64,000 nt of DNA from Axinella damicornis (lineage: Eukaryota; Porifera; Demospongiae; Axinellida; Axinellidae). Within the stretch, counting starts at the first letter, position 1. Every line of letters begins with the position of its first letter. The stretch spans positions 11,209,478 through 11,273,477 of the forward strand of contig OZ007514.1 in assembly GCA_963931865.1 (NCBI GenBank). Reading direction: 5' to 3'. Of this stretch, positions 53,956 to 63,850 are shown in pieces. A model generated the notes under the pieces. The model searched no databases. It saw nothing but the letters and a program-made list of their open reading frames with translations, and had not been told where the DNA came from. The position numbers and the translations under genes were made by a program.

Positions 53956-55007
53956 CCATTGTTCAATCAATCACAGAACTACATTTCAGAACAGAAAACT
54001 GTAAAGTTGGCAATTCGTCACTTGTTGTATCTTTAGCCAAGAACACTCTACTGGTTCATTAATTTGATATTCTAGCTACACACTTGTTGAAAACAGTGTC
54101 CTCTTTACAGAATCCATTAGTTACGCACACACACTATAAGGTGGAGAGTGTTCTGCATTATGCTTGTCTATTCCAGTACAATAATGATGGTACTTCATGG
54201 TAGCTGCTGTACACACAAACAATAGCAACTTAGCCCTAATTGAAACCTTGTTCCAGACCATTCCCACCACCAGTATATATGTGATCAATTGCAGTATGCA
54301 AATTATTTAATACGGTGGAGGAAGGCCTGGGAGATCTGGTCGCATGTGATGATGACAGAGGTTAGACACACGGTGGCAGTGCAGTTATAATACCTATTTC
54401 GAGTCAATTCGTCCACCTGGGTTGTGAACAATGAACAGGATTTGATTGTCTGCCTTCCAATGCTCTGACATCCAGGCTTTTGATGGACAGAACAACAAAG
54501 GGCATCAAGATTCTTCATTGGGCACCGCCACCCGTGTGTCTACCATCTGTCTACCTGATGGTTGCTCACACTACCCAATACCATATAACAACACTCAAGC
54601 TTGCTCGGTGCATGCCTGGTCAGCTGAAGCGCAACACAGCATGGGGGTAGGACAAGATCACGTGTGCCGTCATTTTTGTATGACATAATGCAAAGTCGTT
54701 CTGCTGCTTTTCTCTGTGGGAGAAGGCTGCTTTGAACATTCAGTACATCCTGAAAAGTGTAGCTACTCAACGAAAAGGCACTGAGTACGTATCAGCCACT
54801 ATGCTCTGCTAACTGCAATGAGAAGTTATGTTTACAAGTGACCATGCACGAAAATTAATGTCAGTTAATGCAGACTACCTCTACCGCACTCGTGTTTAGC
54901 ATCAAGTAAGAAGATCAGTTAAACAACTGAACCCCCAGCAAGCGTCAGCCTTGTAGCAGTTACTAGTCTGCTACTTCCATATATGTCTAGTACATCATTG
55001 TCCACTA

Positions 55008-55949
55008 TCAATACATCAATACATTAAGATTTTAACGTGTGTCCGTCTGTGTGTGTGTGTGTGTGTGAGTGACGGAAGTGGGATGTTCGTGGGGCGGGAC
55101 TAGACTATAGTGACGCGCGACCTTCGTACTTTAATTGAACCTCGAACTCCGCGAAGAATGTTCGAGAACATTGGACCCGTCCATGGGGTGGAATCCAGCA
55201 AGCGGCGGATGTATGCAATCGGGGAGCAGCAGTCGAAGCGGGCGAGCAGCAGTTGAAGCGGACGCAATCGGGGAGCAGCAGTTGAAGCGGACGCAATCGG
55301 GGAGCAGCAGTTGAAGCGGACGCAATCGGGCGAGCAGCAGTTGAAGCAGACGCAATCGGGGAGCAGCCGTTGAAGCGGACGCAATCGTGGAGTAGCAGCC
55401 GAAGCGGACGCGATCGGGAGAAGCAGCTGAAGCGGACGCAATCGGGGATCCGGAGCAGCAGTTGAAGCGGACGCAATCGGGGAGCAGCAGTTGAAGCGGA
55501 CGCAATCGGGGAGTAGCAACCGTTGAAGCGGACGCAATCGTGGAGTAGCAGCCGAAGCGGACGCGATCGGGAGAAGCAGCTGAAGCGGACGCAATCGGGG
55601 ATCCGGAGCAGCAGTTGAAGCGGACGCAATCGGGGAGCAGCAGTTGAAGCGGACGCAATCGGGGAGTAGCAGCCGAAGCGGACGCGATCGGGAGAAGCAG
55701 CTGAAGCGGACGCAAGCGGCGAGCAGCAGCTGAAGCGGGCGCAATCCGGGAGCAGCAGCTGGAAGCGGAGGCAAACGGGGAGCAGCAGTTGAAGCGGATG
55801 CCGCAATCGGGCTCGGGAGCAGCAGCTGAAGTGGACGCAATCGGGGAGAAGCAGCTCTGCACAGAGAGCTGTCCGGCGCCGGATTACGCACGGTAGGCGA
55901 ACAAGGGGCCCGGAAGTAGCTGAGTGAGCGAAGCGAGCTCAGCTACTTG
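55008..55949 (+). mobile_element. Helitron-like element a (942 bp)
   Basis: Begins TCAATACATCAATACATTAA (the first 8 bases doubled relative to elements b and c) and ends in a hairpin AGTAGCTGAG...CTCAGCTACT followed by CTTG. It is inserted between A and T of the site CCACTAT, seen unoccupied at 44159/44160, with no target duplication. The interior is a GC-rich array of about 29-bp units (GGGGAGCAGCAGTTGAAGCG type). Shared 5' (GGAAGTGGGATGTTCGTGGG) and 3' (GGATTACGCACGGTAGGCGA) blocks define the family. No Rep/helicase is encoded. Confidence 0.8.
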
Positions 55950-56247
55950 TACCTAATTATAACTATACCACAGTCATGTGCATGGACCTTGCCCTCCCCA
56001 CCCTCACACAATACAGACTTAAAATTTCTGATGTTTGCAACTATCCTGGAGTTTTTGCACACTCTTTCCAAAGAAATTTTCCACTAGTTTGTTTATATCT
56101 GCTACCATTGAACACTATAAAGTGCATAAAGTAATTACCAACACACATAAATGAGACCAACTGTCCCACTGTTTGACCTAAATTAATTTCCCTCTCTCTA
56201 ACTGCATTTTGCTCTTTCCCTTTCATCTTCCTGATGGTTCCACCCAC

Positions 56248-56330
56248 CTTTGAGCAGTCCCAGTTAGTAAGTCCCAAATCACAGTTGCTGCAGATCTTGG
56301 AGTCCACTGCACAGATCCAGCCAGTTGGCA
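56248..56330 (-). CDS. Small Cys-rich exon, duplication copy 2
   Basis: Same exon as 44441-44523: PTGWICAVDSKICSNCDLGL then TNWDCSK, with acceptor ATTTTAG and donor AAAG|GTGGGT kept. Confidence 0.5.
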
Positions 56331-56452
56331 CTAAAATGTTGGGAATATAAATTATTGACATCATCAGTATAGCTATCATACCTCAAAAGCTTCCGATCGT
56401 ACAGGCCTAGGTATCACACCATAGTTATTGCTTTACTGCATGCTTGTGTTCA

Positions 56453-56932
56453 TCAATACATTAAGATTTTAACAGTGTGTCCGTCCGTCCGTCCGTGTGT
56501 AACGGAAGTGGGATGTTCGTGGGGCGGGACTAGACTATAGTGACGCGCGACCTTCGTACTTCAATTTACTAAACCGCGAGCTCAGCGTAGAGTGTTCGAG
56601 AATAGTGGACATGGCTGGAATCTTCCAGAACAGCTGGCGGGGAGCAGCAGCCGAGCAGCCGAAGGGGACGCAATCGGGAAGCAGTTGAAACGGACGCAAT
56701 TGGGAGCAGCAGCTGAAGTGGACGCAAGCGGCGAGCAGCAGCTGAAGCGGATGCAAGACGGGAGCTCAGCAGAAATTGAAGCAGATCGAGGCAATCGCGC
56801 GGGGAGCAGCAGCTGAAGCCGACGCAATCGGGGAGCAGCAGCTCTGCACAGAGAGCTATCCGGCACCGGATTACGCACGGTAGGCGAACAAGGAGGAAGT
56901 AGCTGAGCGAGCGAAGCGAGCTCAGCTACTTG
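56453..56932 (+). mobile_element. Helitron-like element b (480 bp), 5' member of a tandem pair
   Basis: Starts TCAATACATTAAG after host A (GTTCA) and ends CTACTTG at 56932, directly abutting the start of element c. The 3' hairpin AAGTAGCTGAGC...GCTCAGCTACTT has a perfect 12-bp stem. Confidence 0.8.
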
Positions 56933-57531
56933 TCAATACATTAAGATTTTAACGTGTGTCTGTGTGTCTGTGTGTGTGTCTGTGAGTGACGGAAGTGGGA
57001 TGTTCGTGGGGCGGGACTAGACTATAGTGACGCGCGACCTTCGTACTTTAATTTATTTACTGAACCTCGAACTCCGCGAAGAATGTTCGAGAACATTGGG
57101 CCCGGGCGCATGGGCTGGAATCCAGTATGCAATCGGGGAGCAGCAGTCGAAGCGGACGCAATCAGGTGAGCAGCAGTTGAAGCGGACACAATCGGGGAGC
57201 AGCAGTTGAAGCGGACGCAATCGGGGAGTAGCAGTCGAAGCGGACGCGATCGGGAGCAGCAGCTGATCATTAAAGCGACGAGCAGCAGCTGAAGTGGGCG
57301 CATTCGAGGAGCAGCAGCTGGAGGCGGAGGCAAACGGGGAGCAGCAGTGGAAGCGGATGCCGCAATCGGGCCCGGGAGCAGCAGCTGAAGCGGACGCAAG
57401 CGGCGAGCAGCAGCTGAAGCGGACGCAATCAGGGAGAAGCAGCTCTTCAGAGAGCTGTCCGGCGCCGGATTACGCACGGTAGGCGAACAAGGGGGAAGTA
57501 GCTGAGCGAGCGAAGCGAGCTCAGCTACTTG
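56933..57531 (+). mobile_element. Helitron-like element c (599 bp), 3' member of a tandem pair
   Basis: Starts TCAATACATTAAG immediately after element b and ends CTTG at 57531, followed by host TAATG. The unoccupied site at 44651-44660 reads GTGTTCATAA, so the pair entered between A and T without duplication. It has the same 5' block, 29-bp-type array and 3' hairpin. Confidence 0.8.
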
Positions 57532-58204
57532 TAATGTTTATTTAGATATCACTCCACACAGATGTAACACTCTATCTCTGGTTGTTTACTGTTGTGTACA
57601 CAGTGATACGTATGTGCTTGTTATCGTTGCACCCACATATACTACTCTATAATAATTATATCCATGGCTGTTTGTTTATGCTGTGTACACATAGACATCA
57701 CTCCACTCTTGCTTGTTAGTGCTGCACTCAGTTTTCTCTGGTTGATAATTATTAGCATGACTGCGTACAAACAGACTACTACACCATTTTTTGCTTGCTA
57801 CTGTTTAGACCAGATATCCAACTCTGTCACAGTGTGAGCATATTATACATATCTATCAGTTTATTTTTTGCCGCTTATTCAGTGTTGTTCCATTGCTTTT
57901 TCATGGTGTGTAGTGTACAATACAGGTATTCGCTTCTGAAGCTATCCCCCGTGATGATAGTACTCCATCCTTGCTTGTCAAGATTACATAACTGCAACGA
58001 TACATACACAAGACATTAAGATGTATGCAGGGACAATACAATGGCAAAAAGTAGAGAAGCAAGATAGGGATGATAGTTCAGCCCACCGAGCAGATATTTT
58101 CACACAATACATAATCATAATACTAGCTAGCTAGGAGAGCTGTATACTGAACTGTTTGATGCTACAATCTCTCCCTTGTCTCCCTATACTTGTTGCCGTT
58201 CTGT
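57532..58204. other. Duplication copy 2, no exon recognised
   Basis: Collinear with 44660-45530 minus the MITE. Contains the MITE empty site at about 57721-57740. Confidence 0.6.
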
Positions 58205-58360
58205 ACTTCATTGGTGACTTGATATCAGTCTTGCCCTTGGTGTGACAATTGACTTAGGTATCATACATGCTGCATCCCACAGCATCTCAGTGTTCAAGCA
58301 CCAAGTCAACCCTTCTCTACATGGATGACAAAATAAAGCCAACTCTCCCTGCTTATAGAC
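58205..58360 (-). CDS. Cys-containing exon, duplication copy 2
   Basis: After the acceptor ATGCAG it reads VYKQGELALFCHPCREGL, TWCLNTEMLWDAACMIP. Frame and cysteines are kept relative to 45534-45695. The 3' boundary is uncertain. Confidence 0.4.
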
Positions 58361-58515
58361 CTGCATACCAATTGAAATTTACGCTACCATACCTGATGCT
58401 TGACTAACCTGATGCCACAGACTTTCACAACGCACACAGAAAATAAGCAGTATGCACTATTGAGTTCAAAGGTCAAGGTTCAAGATTGCTTTGGTGCATG
58501 CGCACAAAGACGTTG

Positions 58516-59177
58516 TATCCCACCTCCTGCTCCACTTCTTTGTCCTTCTCGCTACTTCTGCTGGTTCATTACCGCTCCCTTCATTTGAATTGTCATTCTA
58601 CAACATATAATAATTATTCTAGAATGTCATCACGTGCATGCAGCAACGTGGTTAACTTCAAAACGTGCTGCTGCATGGTGAAGAATAAACCACGAATTGA
58701 TGCTAGAATACTTTTAGTTGGAGAATTGAAAGCATGCAAGAGGAGAGCTGATCGATCCATTCTGTTGGTGTCACTGCATGAGTGGAGCAGCTGATTATAT
58801 GAGGAAACAATTCTGCCGATCATCAGTATGCAGGTGATGAGCTTGAATTTAACAATCTGCAACAATGTACGTAGACTTTGTCAAACACCATTGCAGAAGT
58901 ATGCATATAGAAGCTCAATTGGAATGTACATTTCTGCAACTGCACCAGCAGGACATGATGAGCATTTTCTGGCTTTTTGCCAACTATACTGATGGTTGTC
59001 TGTTTCGTTTCCATGTCGAGTAAATTCGTCCCATCAACAAAAGATCATCATAATATAATCAAGCATGCAAGATCACTGTATTTACAAAAGAAATACATTT
59101 TAATGAACACAATAGAACATGACAATACAATTAAGTGAACATGTAGACTACAATGTTTGATTCACATTTATCACAAG
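58516..59177. other. 3' flank of gene A, no gene seen
   Basis: A minus-strand ATTAAA-like hexamer lies at about 59099-59104, roughly 75 bp beyond the gene A stop, and could be its polyadenylation signal. Confidence 0.35.
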
Positions 59178-59386
59178 TCATGCACCGTTCTTTTTAATGC
59201 TGAATTTTAATGGAGACTTTGATTTATGCTTGTATTTGTGTAGAGCACGCCGATAGCAGATGTAAGTGATAATGCTCACGAAGGGTAGGATTATGACAGT
59301 AGTGCCGCCACATGTGACAGTAGCTGTGATGATGACGTAGCCTTTTGCATCTTGCAGAGGAACTCGTAGGAAGTCATTGGTCGTAC
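59178..59386 (-). CDS. Gene A terminal exon: TM segment and very short tail
   Basis: From the acceptor TCTCTCTCTGCAG (phase 1) to TGA 59180-59178. It reads TTNDFLRVPLQDAKG, then the helix YVIITATVTCGGTTVIILPF plus VSIITYICY, then the basic tail RRALHKYKHKSKSPLKFSIK and KNGA. It terminates a type I receptor-like protein with no signalling domain in the tail, which may act as a decoy, adhesion or co-receptor subunit (inference). Its phase matches the Pro/Thr stalk exon upstream. Confidence 0.75.
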
Positions 59387-59637
59387 CTGCAGAGAGAGAA
59401 ACCCACTTCCTTGATACCTAGGTCTCCTCCAGTGCTTGTAACAAAGACGAGCAACTGGGTCAAAGGCCTGAGACCAACCAAATAGGAGATGTAGAACTAG
59501 ATCACCAACTGGAGCATCTCTTTGCCACAGAATACCAAGTTTGGTTCATTCAACTCTGTCTCTATTCAGGTGATCTCATAGTATCAACCAATGCGATTCT
59601 TGCCCCCTTTGGTAGCTACGTTAGCTTGTCATGGCTA

Positions 59638-59930
59638 TAGTGCTGGGAAATATCAATTTACCATCATATTATTATTGTTACAAATAATATCGACACCTGC
59701 ATAGAATCGCAAACATACATTGCATTTCATGAACTTTTATTATGGCTTGGGGTTAGACAATATCTTTATTAAAGTACTTGTAAACCTATGGAATGCAACT
59801 AACATTTCAATTCAACATCCTGTAGGAATGTGTAGCTACTGTGTAACTGATTTACTGTATATAACAATAAAATTATGCGATATCGATATATATTATTGTG
59901 GCTATTAATTATCAATAATGCCCAGCACTA
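59638..59930. mobile_element. hAT-like MITE relative (TAGTGCTGGG ends)
   Basis: Left TAGTGCTGGGAAATATCAAT; right, reverse-complemented, TAGTGCTGGGCATTATTGAT. It shares termini with 37869-38172, but no clear 8-bp duplication remains. Confidence 0.65.
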
Positions 59931-60029
59931 CTGTAGTCATAGCACATTTGGCTTCTTACTGGCAATCTAGGAGCCCTTAACTCTTTAACCAGCATTGAGC
60001 GCAAAAAACCTGTCATGACACTTTGTACT

Positions 60030-60215
60030 TCATGATGTCACATCTGGCAATGCTCTTGGGAGATAAGTTCTGTGTGAGTAGAGGGTCACCTGAAGCTTTT
60101 TCCGCAAAAGTTCAAGGTGGGTTTGTTTTAATTGTAAATGGATCTAGAAAAATCCTCTCACAATGTATGGCCTCGAATTCCAGTGTTTAAACACGATTTT
60201 TCAGCTGTTTAAAGA
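60030..60215. repeat. Dispersed repeat, copy 2 of 2
   Basis: Diverged match to 40440-40760 (TCATGATGTCACATCTGGCA, TTGGGAGATAAGTTCTG). Confidence 0.55.
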
Positions 60216-60289
60216 GTTAAATGAGTGGGATAGTATAACAATCTACACGGTCCTAGGCTTATACTGGCACATACGTATGCATATGAGAC

Positions 60290-60763
60290 CAGTAGCAGTG
60301 CCACCAGCTGTAGAGTGTGTGGCAGCTGCAGTAGCAGTGGTAGTAGAAGGTGGATCAGTAGCCTGATTGGTTAGATTAGCAGGAGTGTGAGCATCATCAG
60401 TTGGGGTAGTAATCCTGTCAGTCGAAGGTATATCAGTTTTTTCATCAATTGTAACACCAACTGTATCAGGAGTTGTATCGGTAAACGCAGGGGGAGTGGT
60501 TGGGCATGTACACGGAGGAGTGGTTGGGAATATACACTGAGGAGTGGGAGTGGCTGGGCATGGCTCTGGTGGAGGAGTGGTTGGGCATGGCTCAGGTGGA
60601 GGAGTGGTTGGGCATGGCTCAGGTGGAGGAGTGGTTGGGCATGGCTCAGGTGGAGGAGTGGTTGGGCATGCCACAGGTGCAGGAGTGGTTGGGCATGTAC
60701 ACGGAGGAGTGGTTGGGAATATACACTGAGGAGTGGTTGGGGTGGCAACAGCTGAAATGGGTT
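60290..60763 (-). CDS. Gene A exon: Pro/Thr/Cys-rich stalk with nonapeptide repeats
   Basis: The acceptor CCGTTTTCTTCAG joins in phase 1 after the FN3 exon at 61094. It reads EPISAVATPTTPQCIF, several CPTTPPPEP repeats, then a Ser/Thr-rich juxtamembrane segment (PSTTTATAAATHSTAGG). It is a mucin-like extended stalk, probably O-glycosylated. The donor is ACTG|GTCTCA at 60290 or GCTG|GTGGCA at 60305; both give phase 1 into the TM exon. Confidence 0.65.
60558..60690 (-). repeat. 27-bp coding minisatellite in the gene A stalk
   Basis: About five near-identical units of GGTGGAGGAGTGGTTGGGCA plus TGGCTCA, i.e. nine codons (CPTTPPPEP). Flanking units are degenerate. Confidence 0.9.
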
Positions 60764-61093
60764 CTGAAGAAAACGGAACAACATATTATAAACACACTGG
60801 CAATATGGTTTTGTGCACTATAGTAATTACATCAATGCTTTACTTGACCATAATTATGCGACTGGAAGGTTGACCAACTGGAAGGCTTCTTCCGAAAACG
60901 CAGGCTTATACTGGCACGTACGTATTCACGTTTGTAACAGAAAACCAGACCAGGGACATACAAATCGTGTCATCAATTTTAAAGAAGCATACGTACTGTA
61001 CAGCCTCCAATATTGCAACAAGCAGTAAGGGACACTGGCATTGAGCTTGCTTCTCATGATGTGAACTTTTATGAAAGGAAATTATGCACGTAC

Positions 61094-61148
61094 CAAACCG
61101 TTCAGCTGTGCTCCAGTTTCCGCTACCGGCTGATGTTTTGGCTCTAAC
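61094..61148 (-). CDS. Gene A exon: end of FN3 domain
   Basis: From the acceptor CAACTGCAG to the donor TTTG|GTACGT, 55 bp, phase 0 to 1. It reads VRAKTSAGSGNWSTAERF, the G-strand of FN3 with the typical WS. Confidence 0.75.
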
Positions 61149-61324
61149 CTGCAGTTGTGAAGAAAACACATTGTGAAGACTGTAGCAAGAACTTGTAACA
61201 GAATAACAACTGGTAATCTGGTTACCAGTTTCCACAGAACACAGTGTATACGATCTGCAAAGCAGAGTCACTAGCTGCAGATAGTGTTGCTATCTTGTTG
61301 CATGCATAATTCATTGGCTCTAAC

Positions 61325-61536
61325 CCGAACATATGATGGTGAAGCTGATACATCACTTCTGGTTATCACGTAAAAGTTCCTCTCCGAACCATCGATACTC
61401 CTGATCACGGTTATCTGCTCAGGAGTGGAGCCAATCCCAACGTCATAGCCGGTAATGTTTCCATTGGGCTTGTCCGGCTCCTGCCACAGAGCAACTGCAT
61501 CTTCCACAACTTGCACACTCCGAGGCGGTCCAGGTA
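61325..61536 (-). CDS. Gene A exon: first part of FN3 domain
   Basis: From the acceptor TTCATTCATACAG (phase 1) to the donor GTTCGG|GTTAGA (phase 0). It reads PGPPRSVQVVEDAVALWQEP, DKPNGNITGYDVG and SPSYVR. PGPP, W-x-EP, NG-I-GY are FN3 signatures. The intron starts and the next exon starts with the same nonamer GTTAGAGCC. Confidence 0.8.
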
Positions 61537-61689
61537 CTGTATGAATGAATAAAGCACAAGTGATTGCTAGCATAAATCAAGCACCTGCTCCAACAGTACC
61601 AATACAAAGTACTCGAAGTTACGTACAAATTTAAATACTTAGTTGCAACAGCTTATAGCTCACTGTAGAACAATTTGACCAGCACCTCT

Positions 61690-62092
61690 CAGGGGCAGCG
61701 GCACGTATTTTTGATTGGGGGGGCAAGCCAGTGGCGTAGCCTACGCACGCTGCCGAAGGCAGTGCATAGAGGTGCGTAGTGCTGATCAGTCCGCGCGAAG
61801 CGCGGAAAAATTTATTCGCCTTCATTTTTCAGTTATCAGGATGGGCTCTCGTGGCACCTTCGTGCTTTGTACTGCGCGTTCCAGATGTATGAGGATCGAT
61901 GCTGCGCCAGATCAGCAACTCGATTCGCGTACATCACAAGGTTAGCCGAGTCAGCCTAGTACTGAGTATAGGGCAGCCGTTGGCTGTTTAATAGTATATA
62001 GCTAGCTAGGAGTTAGGGGGGCGATGCCCCCCCTAAATATTTTTCGGGGGGGCGCTTGCCCCCCTTGCCCCCCCCCCGTGCCGCCGCCCCTG
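61690..62092. mobile_element. MITE with CAGGGGC ends and 5-bp TSD
   Basis: Left CAGGGGCAGCGGCACG...GGGGGGCAAGC; right, reverse-complemented, CAGGGGCGGCGGCACGGGGG. Flanked by CCTCT at 61685-61689 and 62093-62097. The interior matches 34054-34240. It lies in the intron between the two FN3 units of gene A. Confidence 0.8.
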
Positions 62093-62252
62093 CCTCTGGC
62101 GGAGATTTATATTGACACAATGCAACACATCATGCACTAGTTACAAGCACTCATCATGCAGGTCTTGGGCATGAATCCCTGAAATATATACGGATCAAAT
62201 TTATCTTTCTCTGCAAATGGAGCAGCTGAATGATTCCCACTGAATTGGCACA

Positions 62253-62296
62253 GCCAAGGCGTATCAAGCCCCCAAAGGTGGCTCGATACGCCTTGG
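62253..62296. repeat. Short perfect inverted repeat just inside an intron
   Basis: GCCAAGGCGTATC and GATACGCCTTGGC form a 13-bp stem with an 18-nt loop, 24 bp downstream (minus sense) of the FN3 exon end at 62320. Confidence 0.8.
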
Positions 62297-62319
62297 CGGA
62301 GCTAGTGGTTGCAACTTGC

Positions 62320-62625
62320 CTCCCACTTCAGTGAAGTCCACTGCCTGAGAGGTTCGATCACCAACGCTCCCTGGTTCCTGGTCACTCACACCATTCTCCG
62401 CAGTTATTCTGAACATGTACCGTGTCACGGGATTCAGTCCACGAACCGTGAAGCTAAGTCCATCAGTCCGACCAGCTGTGCTGAATGCAAGGTTGCCCAC
62501 CTCCCTGTATTTTACAACATAGTACGTGTCACTTCGTCCACCATTGGAGAGGGGAGCGTTCCACCTGACAACAAAAGTGGTATTCCCTGCAGTGGTACTC
62601 AATCCTTGAACTGCTGAAGGTGGGG
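62320..62625 (-). CDS. Gene A exon: FN3 domain with probable GC-AG intron
   Basis: From the acceptor CTTCCTCAG (phase 1), reading PPSAVQGLSTTAGNTTFVVR, WNAPLSNGGRSDTYYVVKYR, LNPVTRYMFRITAENGVSDQ, then FTEVG. It is a complete FN3 domain (W, YYVKYR, LNP-T-Y-FRI-AENGVS), very like Eph-receptor FN3 repeats. The frame-preserving donor is GGAG|GCAAGT, a GC-type donor giving phase 1; GAA|GTGGGA is an alternative that changes phase. Confidence 0.8.
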
Positions 62626-62699
62626 CTGAGGAAGACGAAGATGCAACATGTGAACTCCAATTATAATGCCTTTGTGCTATATAAGGTACAACTATTAAG

Positions 62700-63694
62700 T
62701 TCATATATACAGTACTTCCTTCATGGCACATAATTATGATGAGTTTAAAGTACTAGTGCTGATCGAGCCAGTGCTACTACGTCAGACCTATATAACCTCA
62801 AAGACTTGGAAACACTAGATGGTTGTCTAAAGAAAAGCCCAAGCATTAGCTTAAGTTGCTTAAGTTAACTGTTTGTTAGTCATGAGCACTTCTTCCTGCT
62901 TCTCAGCCACCAAAGAAAATTTGTTGGAGTCACTGGAGTGTTGTTGAGTCCACATCGAACATCTTGAATATGTGATGGCCACTTTATAACTAGTGGAATG
63001 CAGGACATTGGAGGGCGAGCCTGAGTGAAGTGCAAGTGCGTGCCGCAGGACATGCAAGGAGCAGTTGCATTCACATGACTGTACGTCATCAGAATTATTT
63101 GACAGGGCAATGAGCATAGGCCACAGAAATTATGGCACTAAACATACACTCATGCACATCACAGCAACTGTGAGACAGGTTAGCGTTTGTAGCTGAAGCA
63201 GTCTAGCACCAACATCACCGGCCATGGCACCGGTAGGTCCACGACTCTGAGCTGCAGTCTCCGTCTTTGTCAGTGTCGCCACCGAGGAGGCAGAATGTTC
63301 ATGGTGCTCTAGTCAATGTCCACGAGTGGTCTCTCCATCTTTGTTGTCGCTATCGTCCGTTGAACAGGTAGCTAGATGGTTCACGATTCCTTGCATCGAC
63401 TCGGGTGCATAGAGTTCATTGTTGAATTTGAATATTATTGTGCACGTGCCAGTGAGATTCGCTGATTTAAAATTTACGGTATTTGCGAAATCCAAGCAAG
63501 CATACACACGCACAGCGCAATGAAGTCACGCTAGTGTGGGGCTCGCTCAGGCTCGCCCCAATTATTGGAGCTATGAGGCAGCACATGTGCTTATTTAGAG
63601 CACCAAACGATTGCATGGTAAAGCTATATACCAACATACACTACTACTCACTCACATGTTCTGCAATCAAGATCTACTACAGCACTGAAATCAC
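62700..63694. other. Gene A intron region, no certain exon
   Basis: A minus-strand frame at 63313-63513 (NFKSANLTGTCTIIFKFNNE) has protein-like composition but unclear splice sites and no recognised family. Another exon may be present between the Cys-rich and FN3 exons. Confidence 0.35.
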
Positions 63695-63850
63695 CTGTGC
63701 ATGGAACTTCAGGTCCTTCTCCGCTGTTCCTGTAGTGTCCATCCATGCAGCTGCAGAATGAAGATCTTTCTGCACTCTCAGTTGTGTTCGCAGGACATGA
63801 TTGACACATTGTATTCCCTGTTCCTGCCTTGTACATTCCTCGGGTGCAAG
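63695..63850 (-). CDS. Gene A exon: ephrin-receptor-type Cys-rich module (gene continues past window end)
   Basis: From the acceptor CTCTTTCAG to the donor CACAG|GTGATT, 156 bp, phase 1 to 1. It reads CTRGMYKAGTGNTMCQSCPA, NTTESAERSSFCSCMDGHYR and EGPEVPCTG, the same GCC-type module as gene B exons 50759 and 51783. The 5' part of gene A, presumably including a ligand-binding domain, lies beyond 64000. Confidence 0.8.

Larger units (their letters stand above)
54027..58515. repeat. Segmental duplication, copy 2 (with three insertions)
   Basis: Collinear with 42741-45845 once the Helitron-like elements at 55008-55949 and 56453-57531 are removed. It lacks copy 1's 43395-43795 block. Confidence 0.85.

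Noticed and set aside
55100..55891. Three overlapping minus-strand ORFs of 233-263 codons (LRPLQLLL/ASASTAAP repeats), and similar ones at 56535-57477
   Set aside because: They are frame-shifted readings of the roughly 29-bp minisatellite inside Helitron-like elements. The unit is not a codon multiple and composition is low complexity.
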